64,000 nucleotides of DNA. Origin: Aspidiotus rigidus. Lineage: Eukaryota; Arthropoda; Insecta; Hemiptera; Diaspididae. The stretch covers positions 1,302,001 through 1,366,000 of the forward strand of contig JAVHKY010000030.1 of NCBI GenBank assembly GCA_035079385.1, in the 5' to 3' direction. Both the position numbers and the translations under genes were made by a program. Shown in pieces: positions 32,385 to 64,000 of the stretch (within the stretch, counting starts at the first letter, position 1; every line of letters begins with the position of its first letter). The notes below the pieces were generated by a model. The model did not search any database. It had not been told where the DNA came from and worked only from the letters and a program-made list of their open reading frames with translations.

Positions 32385-33370
32385 GCTTTCAACAGCCTAC
32401 AACAATAGAGTCTACTACTGAATGATATTATAAGTAAGTATGGGTTGCGTGAGTGAATCAAAAAAGGTAAAAATTGAATCTAAACTTGATACCTGCAGAG
32501 AATTGTTAGTTTATACCCTTTTAATCCCATATTTTATTGTGTGCTTGTGTGAGTGTGTCAGCAGCCTGTATGTGTAAAATATGCTATTTAACGTTTTTCT
32601 CCACTTCGATAGTTAAATCTACCGTTTTTACCTTTAGAGTTTAAAAGGTATTATGTCCATTTTCACCTTTTAAAAAGCATATTTTACACATACAGGCTGC
32701 TGACACACTCACACAAGCACACAATAAAATATGGGATTAAAAGGGTATGAACTAACAATTCTCTGCAGGTATCAAGTTTAGATTCAATTTTTACCTTTTT
32801 TCATTCACTCACGCAACCCATACTTACCTATAATATCATTCAGTAGTAGACTCTATTGTTGCAGGCTGTTCAAAGTTATATTTTGTTGTGTACTTGTGTG
32901 AGTGTGTCAGCAACCTGTATGTGTAAAATATGCTTTTTAAAAGGTGAAAATGGACATGATACCTTATTCTGAGGATAAAACGTAGTAATGACCAATGAGT
33001 TGATTCAACTATTGAATTGGAAAATAGCATATTTTACACAGACAGGTTGCTGTCACACTCACACAAACACACAATAAAATATAGGTAAAAGGGTACAAAC
33101 TAACAATTCTCTGCAGTTATCATGTTCAGATTCAATTTTTACCCTTTTTGATTCACTCACGCAACCCATACTTACTTATAATATCATTCAGTAGTAGACT
33201 CTATTGTTGCAGGCTGTTGAAAGTAATATTTTATTGTGTACTTGTGTGAGTGTGTCAGCAGCCTGTATGTGTAAAATATTTTTTTTTTAAGGTGAAAATG
33301 TACATATTGAGAACTAACAATTCTCTGCAGGTATCATGTTTACATTCAATTTTTACCTTTTTTGATTCAC
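32385..33370 (+). repeat. Block D copy 2, with an inverted internal segment
   Basis: Same order as copy 1. However, the segment at about 32580-32690 is the reverse complement of 30483-30590 (AACGTTTTTCTCCACTTCGA here, TCGAAGTGGAGAAAAACGTT there), exactly between flanking inverted repeats. Confidence 0.72.
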
Positions 33371-33599
33371 TCGAGTCGAAATTTTTCTTAGTCCCTCTCC
33401 TATCATATATGGCTCGAGGGTCGAAATTTTTTCCAAGTCCCCCTTCTATCATATATTCTCGAGAGTCGAAATTTTTCCAAGTTTTTCGCTGGACGGCGGA
33501 CGGCGGACGACGCACGCCAGATTTCTCAAATAGCCCCCCATAAAACAGGTTCCCTGTTAAAAGTCATATGCAGCAAAAATATGTACAGTTTTTTAGCAA

Positions 33600-34950
33600 A
33601 TATATTGATAGCCCTATTGGAAGCAGCTTTGGGTTTTGACTTCTGGCTCCTGGAGGAATTCAGCTTGAAACAATCAAGAGAATTGGGCCTTGTTATGGTG
33701 GTGTAAGATACCTATCCTCTAGTTTGTGTCCATCTTGGCTTTTGGTTTCTAGAAGAACTCAGTTTGAAACAATCAAGAGAATTGGAGCTTTGTTATATTT
33801 GTAGAAGACACAATTCTCCAATTTCTGTCTATGTTAGCTTCAAGGAAAATTTAGCTTGAAACGATCAACAGAAGTAGGTCTTTATTGTACTTCCCGATTG
33901 ATAAAACTTCCACTTCCAATCTTTTTCTTTCCGACTTCCACTTCCAACTTCCAACAAAATATGCAGTGGTCCCAAAAAAGAAAAAAAAAAAAAAAAAATG
34001 AGATATATTATTGACTTCCTCGTCCAACTTCTCACATTGCGACTTCCAACTTTTAAATAATTTCCCATCCTCGCCAGTTTGTGTTCATCTTAGCATACAG
34101 CTTGAGAAAATTCAGCCTGAAACAATTAGGAGAATTGGAGCTTTGCATATATGAAGACAATACTTATTTTCCAGTTTGTGTTTATCTCAGCTTATAGCTC
34201 TTGTGAAATTCAGCTTGAAACGATCAGGAGAATTCAGGCTTTGTTGTGCTGGTGGAAGATACCTATCCTCTAGTTTGTGTTTCTTGGCTTTCAACTTCTG
34301 GAAAATTCAGTTTGAAACAATTAGGAGAATCGGAGCTTTGGTATACTTGTGGAAAATACCTCCCCTCAATTTCTGTCCATACTGGTTTCAGGCTTTAAGA
34401 GAAGTTCAACTTGAAATAATCTGGAGAATTGGGGTTTTGTAGAACCTTTGGAAGACACTGAAGTCTTATTCTCCCGTTTTTGTTCAGCTTGACTCTGGCC
34501 TTGAAAATTTCAGTTTGAAACAATCAGGAGAATTGGGGTTTTCTTGTACCTGTGGAGATACATGTCTACTAGTTTGTGTTTATATCGGCTTCTGACTCTT
34601 GAAAAATTAAAAATGGATCAAACAGGAGAATTAGAGCTTTGTCACGTTGGTGGAAGATACCATCCTCCAATTTCTATGCATGTTTGTTTCAGGCTTTGAA
34701 AAAATTCCACTCGAAACGATCAGTAAAATCAGGGCTTTGTAGTCCTTTTGGAAGGTGCTTATTCTCCAGTTTGTATTCATCTTAGCTTATAGCACGGGAA
34801 AATTCAGTTTGAAACAATCAGGAGAATAGGAGCTTTGTTGACCCTGTGGACGATACTTATCCTCTCGATTGTGTATCTCGCCTTTGGAAATGGATCAATC
34901 AGGAGAATTGGGGCTCTGTCATACTTGTAGGAGATAGCTTTTTCTCATTT
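33600..34950 (+). repeat. About 100-bp satellite array, main block
   Basis: Cores GAAACAATCAGGAGAATTGG and variants occur near 33667, 33766, 33858, 34119, 34217, 34313, 34411, 34514, 34613, 34711, 34807 and 34889, giving a unit of about 98 bp. An unrelated pyrimidine-rich piece (33885-34070) interrupts it. It is non-coding. Confidence 0.75.
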
Positions 34951-34954
34951 TTCT

Positions 34955-35200
34955 TTTGGTTATCGGGGCCGGACAACGCTAGCGTTACGCTCCATTTCTG
35001 CCGAGCGGGGAGAGGTTAAAAACGGGAATTCAATTATAACTATATGTGAGAAAAATGAAAAAATTGAAGCAGATTTGTCTACCCAACATCTCATAAAAGA
35101 TGTTTGAAAGTGAAAGTTCTACAAATTAGATGAGAGGACACCTCTCTTCCGCTTCATTCAAGAGTTATTTTCCATGTTTTTCATTTCCCAATTCTCCCAT
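34955..35200 (+). repeat. Dispersed repeat family B, copy 2
   Basis: Collinear with 17700-17985: GCTAGCGTTACGCTCCATTT, TGCCGAGCGGGGAGAG, AAAATGAAAAAATTGAAGC and TCTCATAAAAGATG. Confidence 0.6.
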
Positions 35201-35629
35201 ATACCGCCATAGGAAATTCGCCTATCAACTGACGACCGAGGCACGTCGTGCTACTAGTAAAGATTGAGAGGTGATTTTAGAAATCTGAAATTTCGACCAT
35301 TTAGCTACCTATATGTATGAGACAGGATTGGTTGGAAAAATTCCGACTATCAAGCAGCAGTGACTGTGTTGGCACAGGAATTCCCAATTCCAGTTCAAGG
35401 GAATTTGATTTTCATTCCCAGTTTCCTTTTCTGCAGATTTATAGCATTTTTTTCTTCTCTCGAGAATCATAAATAATCTATTCATCATCAAGAAAAGTAG
35501 GTATTTCCAGTCGGGATCCCGTTCATGGGATATTTACCAACACTGCCGAGCAGAGTCTGATTCCAAAGAGAGCTAGGCCTCATACTAAGTTGAAGGACAT
35601 AGAAAAGTTTTGACTTCCAAGCAATACTT

Positions 35630-35970
35630 ACTTGAAGTAGAGCCCTATAATAATGAGTGAGGATATGGATCGCCATATTTAGTTGTTACGTCATCATTAA
35701 TCCTTGCAGTTTCCTAATAGGGTGATAAAATTAAAACAATTGGTGGAACTATTTTGTATCATTACAAGCATTATGTTTTGCATTTTACTTTGGCACTGAT
35801 AGGCCCTACCTGTATTCTAAAACAAATTCTAGTAATTCCTTCATCATTTTAAAATCGTGGTAAACTGTTATCAGTCACTAAAATAGGGAAGTTTGAAGAT
35901 AAATAATGACGTAACGACTAAATATGGCGGCCCATGTCCTCACTCGTTATTATAAGGCTCTACTTGAAGT
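35630..35970. mobile_element. Inverted-repeat element (MITE-like), 340 bp
   Basis: Left arm 35630-35715 reads TTGAAGTAGAGCCCTATAAT.. GCCATATTTAGTTGTTACGT. Right arm 35880-35970 is its reverse complement with few mismatches (GACGTAACGACTAAATATGG.. CTCGTTATTATAAGGCTCTA). The middle is AT-rich and non-coding. Confidence 0.75.
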
Positions 35971-37467
35971 TTTCCTTTTTTATTCTTAGACTCTGTTTTC
36001 ATTCAATTCATATTTTTCGACAGGACGGTGGCAGTTTTCAATACCTTTAACAGAAACTTGGCTGTTCTTGAGCCTATCTAATTTCTCATGCAGCAAACAG
36101 ACAAAGAATTTAGAGCACACAAAAGAGAAGAAAACAACAAGAAAAAAAAAAGAAGTTCTATACTCAATTCCAATAATTGTACAAACACGCAATACGCGTA
36201 GCAGGTAACGAATTTTATAATGTACTCTACCACACGTATCAGATCTTCAGTTCATTATACACAAAAATAAGAAATACAAAAAATGGGTCAATACAAATAA
36301 AGATAATAGTAGTGTACGTAATAATATTGTAGTAACGAGAAAACTAATCATTATTAAATTTCAATAATAATTTTTCTTCTCTAAAACTTCAAATCGAAAA
36401 TGACGGAGGAAAGAAACAAAAATGAACAAAGAACTACGTTACTAAAAATACAGTAATATTATCAATTATAAACCGGACTGTAAAAGTTTATCTCAATTCA
36501 ACAAACACAAAAATAAATAAATACATGAAAAAGAAAGAAAAAAAAAAAAAGTGCGGGAAAAAAGAAACAAAAAACAGGGTAATAAAAGTGTCATTGTTCA
36601 CGGCAATCCATGTCTCCGCTGAATACAATATAATGTACAATCAAAATAAAGAACCGTAATTTCACACACGACATGCAAAACTGCTAACCAAATGATTAGA
36701 TTCTCGTAAATAAAAGTTTCAAAAGGCACTCAGAGTAAATCTACAGTATTTCGTCCTCTTTGTGAGGTAGAAATCAAAAGAAATTCTACTTTCGCTCTCA
36801 ATGGAGTAATAACGTTTAAAATCTAGTCTAACGACGTATTGATAGGTATGTAAATTGATAGTTTATAATAGAAATTCACAGCTACACATAAAAAATAGCA
36901 TCAGTTTTACTGCAGCCGGCCCTCCTGTTTATAAATTTTTCTACAAAATTTTGGACGAAATAATAACGATAATATTGAACAAAACTGCGAAAATTTCTCC
37001 TACAAAAAAGGGGGAGGCGGATGAGGAACAGTGGTTCGTGCACAATAGGATGGCAAATATTTAAAACGAGGATAGTATATTTAAACAATATCGAAAAATA
37101 CGACGAGAATTGAGAGATGACGATGGCGAGGTAAATATTTTTCTCCATACAAGCCGATTTTATCGACGAAATCATACATTTAACAAAACTTAAGATAATC
37201 CTCTCTCCTAAACTCCAACTCGAGAGCTAGGATTGTTAAAGAATGTGTTTATAGTTAGAGTAACATGGTTAAAAAATTTTGAAAACAAGCGTGATAGTCT
37301 TCAACGCGTCAAATTTAAAAATAAAAAACGTACTTCAAAACTCGGATAGTTTTGCGGTTGGGAAGTATTTTGGCTGGATATCTCTGTACCGTTCATCATC
37401 TGGCGTTAAACCGTCTCCGCGATGCCCAGCGACCAACGCCTTCCTTCTGGCCTCGTTCGGGAAAATG
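35971..37467 (-). other. KAT6 3' untranslated / downstream region
   Basis: No coding feature. The stretch immediately follows the KAT6 stop on the minus strand. TTTATT at 35978-35983 (AATAAA on the minus strand) is a candidate poly(A) signal about 1.5 kb after the stop. The frames at 36855-37581 are open by chance. Confidence 0.45.
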
Positions 37468-57915
<20,448 letters not shown>

Positions 57916-59539
57916 AATGAACGACTATTGATACTCAGAGACGGTAAATTAAAACTTATTCGCAAATATTAACCATTACTAGCTTCCGCAAAATATAGGA
58001 GCCCTTCATCATCGATCCTACAGGTCCAATGATGGAGATAGTGTACTTCCATGACAAGTTATGATCAACAAATGCGTGAAAAATCTGTAAGAACAGAAAG
58101 AAATTCACGATTAGAGATTTTTCGCACACTTAAAAAAATACTAGGAATAGATAAACCATGAGCTTGATATGGAACTTGGTGGAATATTGTTCACCGGGTG
58201 CTGGAGAATTGGATAAAAAATCACATTCTCGTTTTTGGATAATTACTGTCGCTCATCACTCCTAAATTAAATTTTTATATGATTTCGATAAACAAGTTTT
58301 TGTTGAAATGTACTCTTATGGGAACATTTACTATCAATAGCAGTGCGAGCAGGTAAAATAAAAATCGAAGAATTCGGGATGGCTCGAATCATGCGTACAT
58401 ACTGGAAGTGAACGAACGAACTCGTTCGCACCTACAATAACTTCACGATTAAGAATTTTGAAAAGGAGGATATAAGGAAAAAGATGCCATATTTCCTTTT
58501 CTACAATATTCTACGACACATAATAATTGACATTATTACTCACGTACATTTGTTAAGTGGCGTTTCGATCAAGGTGAATCAATTATTCAATGAAATTTAA
58601 CCGACGACTGCTGATGAAAATAATAACTAAGTACCGTTCCAGGTTGCGCATTAAAACTAATGAATGTAAAAATAACAAGATTTATATTAGTGTTGCATCG
58701 TAATTAATATACGTTTTTCTTTATTTTAAATCATCTTCATTTTCGAACAAGAAGCATTCATTTCACAGACGAACTTCACCACCAAAATGGCGTTTTCGCG
58801 TTTCGAAGATATTATTTTCGCTTTTCGAGTTTTTCTATTCGGACTTCACAACAAACAATCATGGTTGCCTGTCGGTTGCCGTTGCAGTGTGGTCGGTGTT
58901 CAGAAATCGAAGTATCGCCAGGATCGCGATATAAATAACGCTCTTGTGCGACGCGACGAGACGTGATCCTTGGAAGAGCACCGCATCCACCCCGACGAGT
59001 ACCGCGAACATCAAGCGTCAATCGAGCGCATCATTCCCTCCTCACTGCGTTTAAGCCTCACGGTTTTCCTTTTATTATTGGTAACACTGATGAATTCTTC
59101 ATCCGCAGAGAAATTAAGTATCGATAACACTGATCGATAGTATCGGTTCGCTATTATTATTGGTTCGCGTAATAATAATTCAATGTTCCAGTGTGTTGTC
59201 CAGACGGGTCAAACATGCAGACGCCGTACAAAATATCGGAAGTTTATCGATAGTCCTGTCGATACAATCGAAAGGAGTCAAAATAACCAACGTGTAAGAA
59301 CTTACCGCCAGATATTCAATTCAATTCATCACTTCCTATAACTTTACGAAGTTCGGGTTCGTCCCAACGAAAACGAAAGAGTCCAAAAGTACGACCAGTT
59401 TCGAAAAATGTTCTACCATAATATTTTTCTTGAACGCGTGTATCAGTATGGATCGACGATGACTTTTTCTTTTATTCCTGGTCAATATGTTTGAGAAAAA
59501 GAGCCTTTCTTTTGCGAAGTATCGTCTCTCGATCGCAAA
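57916..59539. promoter_or_regulatory. Divergent promoter region between KAT6 (-) and SEC22 (+)
   Basis: The two start codons are 1.6 kb apart and face away from each other. A CpG-rich core lies at about 58780-59050, unlike the AT-rich surroundings. AAAATGGCG at 58784-58792 fits a YY1/Pho site. TATCGATA, the DRE octamer of insect housekeeping promoters, occurs at 59119-59126 and 59245-59252. Transcription starts were not determined; KAT6 may also have a non-coding first exon here. Confidence 0.6.
59119..59252. promoter_or_regulatory. Two DRE-type boxes (TATCGATA)
   Basis: Perfect palindromic octamers at 59119-59126 and 59245-59252, with a partial ATCGATAG between them at 59132. They are about 290-420 bp before the SEC22 start codon. 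In Drosophila the DREF factor binds this octamer at housekeeping promoters. Confidence 0.55.
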
Positions 59540-60902
59540 ATGCACTGTAATTCTTATCAGAATATCATTTACGCTCTGATCATTCGGACGAAGGATGGTA
59601 TGCCGTTGTCCGCCACGACTGATTTTACGGATGAGATTAATAAGAACGTGAAAGAATGCAAACGATATGTGAAACTGCTGTCAAAGAAAGCGCTACAATT
59701 TCCAGAAAGATGTGTACTAAAATTATCTTCGCATTCCATATAGTAAGTACATAAAATAGAACATTCCTTCAAAATTGAAACACGAAACAATAACCTTGTT
59801 CTCCGTCCACAGTTTAATTTCGTATCTAGGTGTGACTCTTATGGTATTGTGTGCATCGTCCTATCCCTCTGTATTAGCATTCAGTTTTCTAAACGAATTG
59901 ATGAAAGAATTCGTCACCGTATACGATCAATCGAAAATTGAGAACGTTGTACGTCCTTACAGTTTTTTGCAGTTTGGTGAGTAACGCTCTTGCGCGTACA
60001 GCGTGCGTCGTCAGCACAGTTGATCGTTTGTTTATTTCCTGGTCACACGTTGCAGATAATTTCATTCATAAGACATGTCAGAGGTACAACAAGCCGCAAA
60101 GCTTGACGACACGTATCAATTTGTCGGAATTGAATTTAGAAATGAAGCTCCGGCCGCCGTACTCGATTAGCGTTAACGAAATTGATCCTCCGAAAGATAA
60201 ACATGATTATAAAATAACATTCAAGGGTTAGTTATTTGTAATACTTCAGTGAGATCTCATATGTTGAGACTCTGGTTCAACGTAATACTTCGGTGAGAGC
60301 TCATATGTTGAGACTCTGGTTCAACGTAATTAATGTTGATTGTTACCAGGACCTTTCAGAATGAAGTTCGAAGATCTTAGTTTATTCGCTTTCATGACTA
60401 TGGGCTTGCAAATAATGTTGGGCACGGTTTCTTTATTCAGAGCTATCGTTATGATACATGAATCGACCTACGAGGTGAACGTCGGTTTTTTTCGAGTTGC
60501 CATTTAATTGTTCAAAAGTACGAGAAGTAATAGACCAGCGTATACTTTTGTTACAGGGAGACGTAAACGATGAATTGCGACATGGCAGCGTCTTTCTGCT
60601 AGATGCCGCGTGTAGATACCTACAAGTGTGTACCTCATTCTAATATTTTTTCGCTCGAAATTTGATGAATTCAAACCTCTATATGGCCGCTGTTTATCTT
60701 ACAGATATTTTTGCTAATTTATCAAGTCAAGTATAGAGCGTCCAAGAGTTGGGCTGTTGCGGCAATGCTGTTCCTCATTTCGTGGAGTGTTTGGCTTCTA
60801 CGTGATGACTGGCAAAATGTGATATATATAGTATCTGTAGGATGTATGCATTATTGTATCCTTTCGAGGAAAATTTCGAAACTAGAGTCTTTTCAAGTGT
60901 GA
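59540..60902 (+). CDS. SEC22C: SEC22A/SEC22C-like vesicle trafficking protein, six exons, complete
   Basis: Exons are 59540-59742, 59813-59976, 60056-60226, 60350-60474, 60557-60625 and 60705-60902, all GT/AG, joining to 309 residues (human SEC22A 307, SEC22C 303). The N-terminus is a longin domain: [21 protein letters not shown], then [34 protein letters not shown], and [14 protein letters not shown]. There is no SNARE motif. Instead, residues about 187-305 form four hydrophobic segments, the hallmark of the A/C type as opposed to SEC22B. These proteins sit in the ER membrane and act in ER-Golgi traffic. Which of A or C it is cannot be said, because insects usually have one. The start codon is the first Met of the longin domain. 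Confidence 0.93.
60239..60326 (+). repeat. 44-bp tandem duplication in SEC22 intron 3
   Basis: Units 60239-60282 and 60283-60326 differ at only three bases (CAGTGAGATC against CGGTGAGAGC). A very recent duplication that leaves the splice sites intact. Confidence 0.9.
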
Positions 60903-62459
60903 TATAAACTTTTATTGTACGAAATTCAATTTCACCCACTGTATTTCACTAATTATTAAATTCATTTTCATTATTGTTTCAAATTCTTCATCGTACTGCT
61001 GTAATTTTTCCAAGTGTTTCGAAAATATTGTGACGACCAGAATCATTTTTTTTATGTGAAGGATTTTCGTTGTACGTTGCTGAAATTGACCCCTTTAAAT
61101 GTTGAAATTGGCGATCAAGGCTCCAGACATGTTTGAAAATACTTATTTTACGGCATCTCTCACGAATTTATTATTTCATGTCCAATGCTCGAAAAACTTG
61201 CCGAGACATCTCATGAAGATCATTTTCAATAGTGAAAATCGGTGAATCGGTTTCGAAAAGCAGCCACAAAAATCCAAGTAATGTCCAAGTTTTAAAATCA
61301 AATTAATTTCTTATGACTACAGAAACAATTATAGTATAATTTCATTAAAAAAAAACGAAATTTCAAAACTTGTTAAAATATTCTGTTTTGCAACTGTTCA
61401 ACCGAATCTCATTCCACGACACTGAAGCTTTTCAGAACAACTAACGAGGTAAGAAATCATACAGAAACTTTATTCCAATCCGTCGAGAATGAATTAGAAT
61501 CGATGAAAAAATTTAAATCTCATTCATGAAGTTTCTCTGACTATCATTTAAACTGAATTCATTGTATGCTGGAATCGCAAGATACAAAAATTGATGAATC
61601 GTACGGGGATCTCCAAATGATTTATATTGTGAGTACATCCCAAGTTTTTCATAATATTAAAACCGCTCGGCATTGGTGAAGTCTAGAAATTTTAGTAATT
61701 TGATATCGACGCTCGAATTTAAAATTCATTTTTCCATACTTTAGATATCTCAAGTTTCTCGTTATATGTTGATGCCATTTTCAATATCGAAATTCGATCT
61801 ATCGAGTGAGCCAGCAACTTAGTTTTCATCACGATAAAGTCATGCTTTTCATCAATACGAAATTCTTTCTGAAGATCTAATTTGCAACGAATTCTAAACA
61901 ACAATAAAGAAGTTCCTTTAACAAAAATTCATTTTGATTTACATTCGTGCAAGAAATACATTCAACTCGGATGAACACAAAGTTGCGTACATAGTACGTA
62001 TATTCTAAGCAGTCTCTTTGAGCTTTTATAAGTAATCAAGTACAGTAGGTAAGTCATGAGTTAAGCATACGATGGTACGGTATAAAATTAGAAAACCATT
62101 CTTATCACGAAGTATACAATCATGTCTGCTACAAAAACAATGGATAGAAGTATCAATTCATAAAATAAAGTCGAAAACACGATTCAAAAAAATCATAAAA
62201 TTAGGTAACAACTGGTATGATAATCAAAATAATTTAAATATTAAAATCATTTTTACAAAATCAACAGAAAAATAAAATATTCTATTCAGTTCTAAAGTGG
62301 CTTTTTAAATGCAAATTAAGGAATACTTATTTGCAAGTCATATCACTAACAACGTACGTGAAGAGCATGGTAACCGTCCGGATGAACGTATTTTAAGTAC
62401 GATATTTTAGCGTAAAGAGAGCTTCTTTTTCCCGTCATCCAACAACGGATTCAAGTAAC
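60903..62459. other. Intergenic region between convergent SEC22 and SLC25A16
   Basis: AT-rich. Expected to hold both 3' UTRs. No reading frame with coding features; 61719-61904 and 62072-62275 are open by chance. Confidence 0.55.
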
Positions 62460-63895
62460 TTACGACGTCGAAATCTTTATACTCGTATCTAAATTTAACG
62501 CCTGCTTCATCAATTCATACACGGAAAAGGAGACTGCGACCATCGGTACAGCTCGTAAATAATTCGAGCTCATACCCCGATACAGACCATTAACGACACC
62601 GTTGGTTTGATAGATCTCTACAAGAGTGGACACCATGCCTTTCCTAGAGCGCATCGTGGGTATTTAATTCTAAATCAATTTTTTAAAAATGTTGTTTCAT
62701 TAGAGATCTTAAATTTACCCGAATTTATGAGTTTGCGGATCCATCATCGCAAGCTGCATCCTTCTACGAGTCACGTCCAAAGGATACGAAAAACTTTGAG
62801 CGATCGCTCCAGCCAGGCCTCCGCACAATAGTTTAGATGGGATTGTCAACACTAAGTTACCTACAGAAACGTAGTATAGAATAGCAAAGAACGAAGGGCT
62901 ATTTTTAGAAATTCAAGTTCCTACGAAATTATTATTACATACCTGAACTGATGGAGTTATTCGTACAAGTCCATTGCGGAGCGTACTTCACACAGCAAAA
63001 TTTCAGCATTTCGAAAGTATAGAAATTGAAACCGGCATAAGGAAACATTCCACAAAGAGTTGGCGCTATACCCCTATATAGTGCCCGAAAGCCTCCTTCC
63101 TAAAATAAAAACTTAATTTTAGTACGATATAAATAGAAGAGTGACAACGCTTCAATATCAAAAATCACGCACAGTTTTGAAAATTGTAACGGCCGTATGA
63201 GCAATACCGTTGTAAACGTCATGACCTGTGACTTGAAAAGCCAATCTAGCTCTGATCGTATCTAGAGGATAGGTCAAGGATGCTGCTGTCACACCGGCTA
63301 TAGACCCACTAAGGAATTTCCCGATATGAGAATCGCTTCCTAAACTAGCAGCAAATAGCTGTAACAGATGATCATGCATTTCTCTGTGCCCGAGGCTAAC
63401 GTACACAAAGTTTTTCGGTGAATAGGATAGAGGAACAATTGCTTACATTTTTGTATATTTCAAATGACGTGAATTGCAAAGCTGCATAAGGAAATATTCG
63501 TACCATTTGCGCCGTATTCCCTTTATACAAGGCGAAAAACGATTCCCTTTTCACGATTTCTTTTAATCCGGAAATAACACCTATAAGTACAATAATGGTC
63601 ACAAACAAATGTTAACGAGTTTTTGAAAGCATACGATAAATGACAGCTTTCTAATTTCCGATTGTATTTGATCGCTCACCAAAATTTTTGTAATGTTCGT
63701 TATGTGCTTGCAATAAGATTTTAATTCTATCCAAAGGAGCTACAGTGGTTTTGGAGCACATTCCAGCTACACCTGTAACGAACGAGAAAATTTAATGAAA
63801 AAAATCGAGCATTGAACGGATGAATTGAAATTTGGAATCTTACCTCCAGCTAGAAGCGATTTTAAAACAAAATTTATATCTTGTTCGGTCGACAT
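62460..63895 (-). CDS. SLC25A16: SLC25A16-type mitochondrial carrier, seven exons
   Basis: Exons, 5' to 3': 63895-63844, 63772-63680, 63580-63447, 63358-63173, 63099-62943, 62860-62719, 62643-62460; all GT/AG, 315 residues. Three carrier repeats show the signature motifs [16 protein letters not shown] and YPLDVTRRR. Blocks [54 protein letters not shown] and [20 protein letters not shown] match the Graves disease carrier SLC25A16 more closely than SLC25A42. It resides in the inner mitochondrial membrane and is linked to coenzyme A transport. The start is taken as the ATG at 63895. An acceptor-like cag lies at 63924-63926, so the first coding exon could extend to 63923 with an upstream exon beyond. 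The gene is convergent with SEC22. Confidence 0.92.
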
Positions 63896-64000
63896 ATCGG
63901 TGCCGCTCAGTTCTGGTTTCCAACTGAAAATTGAATCACGGTGGGTTATAATTTACATGGCTATAAAATTCAAGATATTATAATTCGTGAATTAATTGTG

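Larger units (their letters stand above)
29641..33565. repeat. Nested complex of inverted and direct repeat modules
   Basis: Three module types recur. Module A (AAAACGACGGCTTCCTTA.. GGAACGCAGGGAACCTGTTT) is at about 29647 (+), 31500-31570 (-) and 32015 (+). Module B (AACAGGGAACCTGTTTTATG.. TTTGCCGTGCGCCGTC) is at about 29988 (+), 31125 (+), 31690-31775 (-), 32320-32380 (-) and 33485-33560 (-). Module C (TATCATATATAGCTCGAGAG.. TTTTTCCAAGTCCC) is at many sites. They frame two copies of a 0.9-1.0 kb block annotated separately. A hairpin near 31319-31385 (ACAAGAGGAGTGTACACCCG against its complement) is also present. There is no ORF with coding features. Confidence 0.7.

Noticed and set aside
30231..33250. 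CRISPR-like array from the recurring CATATTTTACACATACAGG repeat
   Set aside because: Repeats alternate in orientation, spacing is irregular and the genome is eukaryotic; they are transposon-derived inverted repeats.
62644..62654. MRSRKGMV start for the last SLC25A16 exon
   Set aside because: The acceptor ctctag before GAAAGGC restores the frame from exon 6 (phase 2); the apparent Met is in the intron.
63359..63406. Extra N-terminal residues before LFAASLG in SLC25A16 exon 4
   Set aside because: A better acceptor (ctgttacag) at 63359 preserves phase 0 with exon 3; the extra residues do not fit the carrier family.

Overview
The window is nuclear DNA of an insect. The genes have spliced introns with GT/AG borders, the proteins are insect-like, and the mitochondrial fragments read only in the invertebrate mitochondrial code (TGA as Trp). 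The order is not resolved. The extremely AT-rich, rearranged mitochondrial pieces and the heavy load of foldback and MITE-like repeats would fit a scale insect or mealybug, but that is a guess.

Layout. 1-7530: last two coding exons of a troponin C gene (+), with large introns full of repeats. 8547-9574: a two-exon gene (-) for a signal-peptide-bearing, alanine/lysine-rich helical protein of unknown family. 11205-14190: a decayed Penelope-like retroelement (reverse transcriptase plus GIY-YIG endonuclease) with hammerhead-like motifs. 14416-14682: a small secreted protein (-). 18648-27359: a four-exon ENPP-type nucleotide pyrophosphatase/phosphodiesterase (+); its third intron holds about 5 kb of mitochondrial DNA, itself hit by a palindromic MITE. 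27420-34950: a roughly 100-bp satellite array broken up by a 1.7-kb foldback element and a nest of inverted modules.

37468-57915: a complete 17-coding-exon KAT6 (MOZ/MORF/Enok) histone acetyltransferase (-). I rebuilt it with every intron phase closing (8205 nt, 2734 residues). Its second intron holds a second mitochondrial insert sharing an unusual gene junction with the first. 59540-60902: a six-exon SEC22A/C-like gene (+), divergent from KAT6 across a CpG-rich promoter region with two TATCGATA (DRE-type) boxes and a YY1/Pho-type site. 62460-63895: a seven-exon SLC25A16-type mitochondrial carrier (-), convergent with SEC22.

The genes do not form one pathway. TpnC is muscle-specific; KAT6, SEC22 and SLC25A16 are housekeeping; ENPP and the two small proteins carry predicted signal peptides. 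The most unusual content is in the repeats and the secreted Ala/Lys-rich protein.
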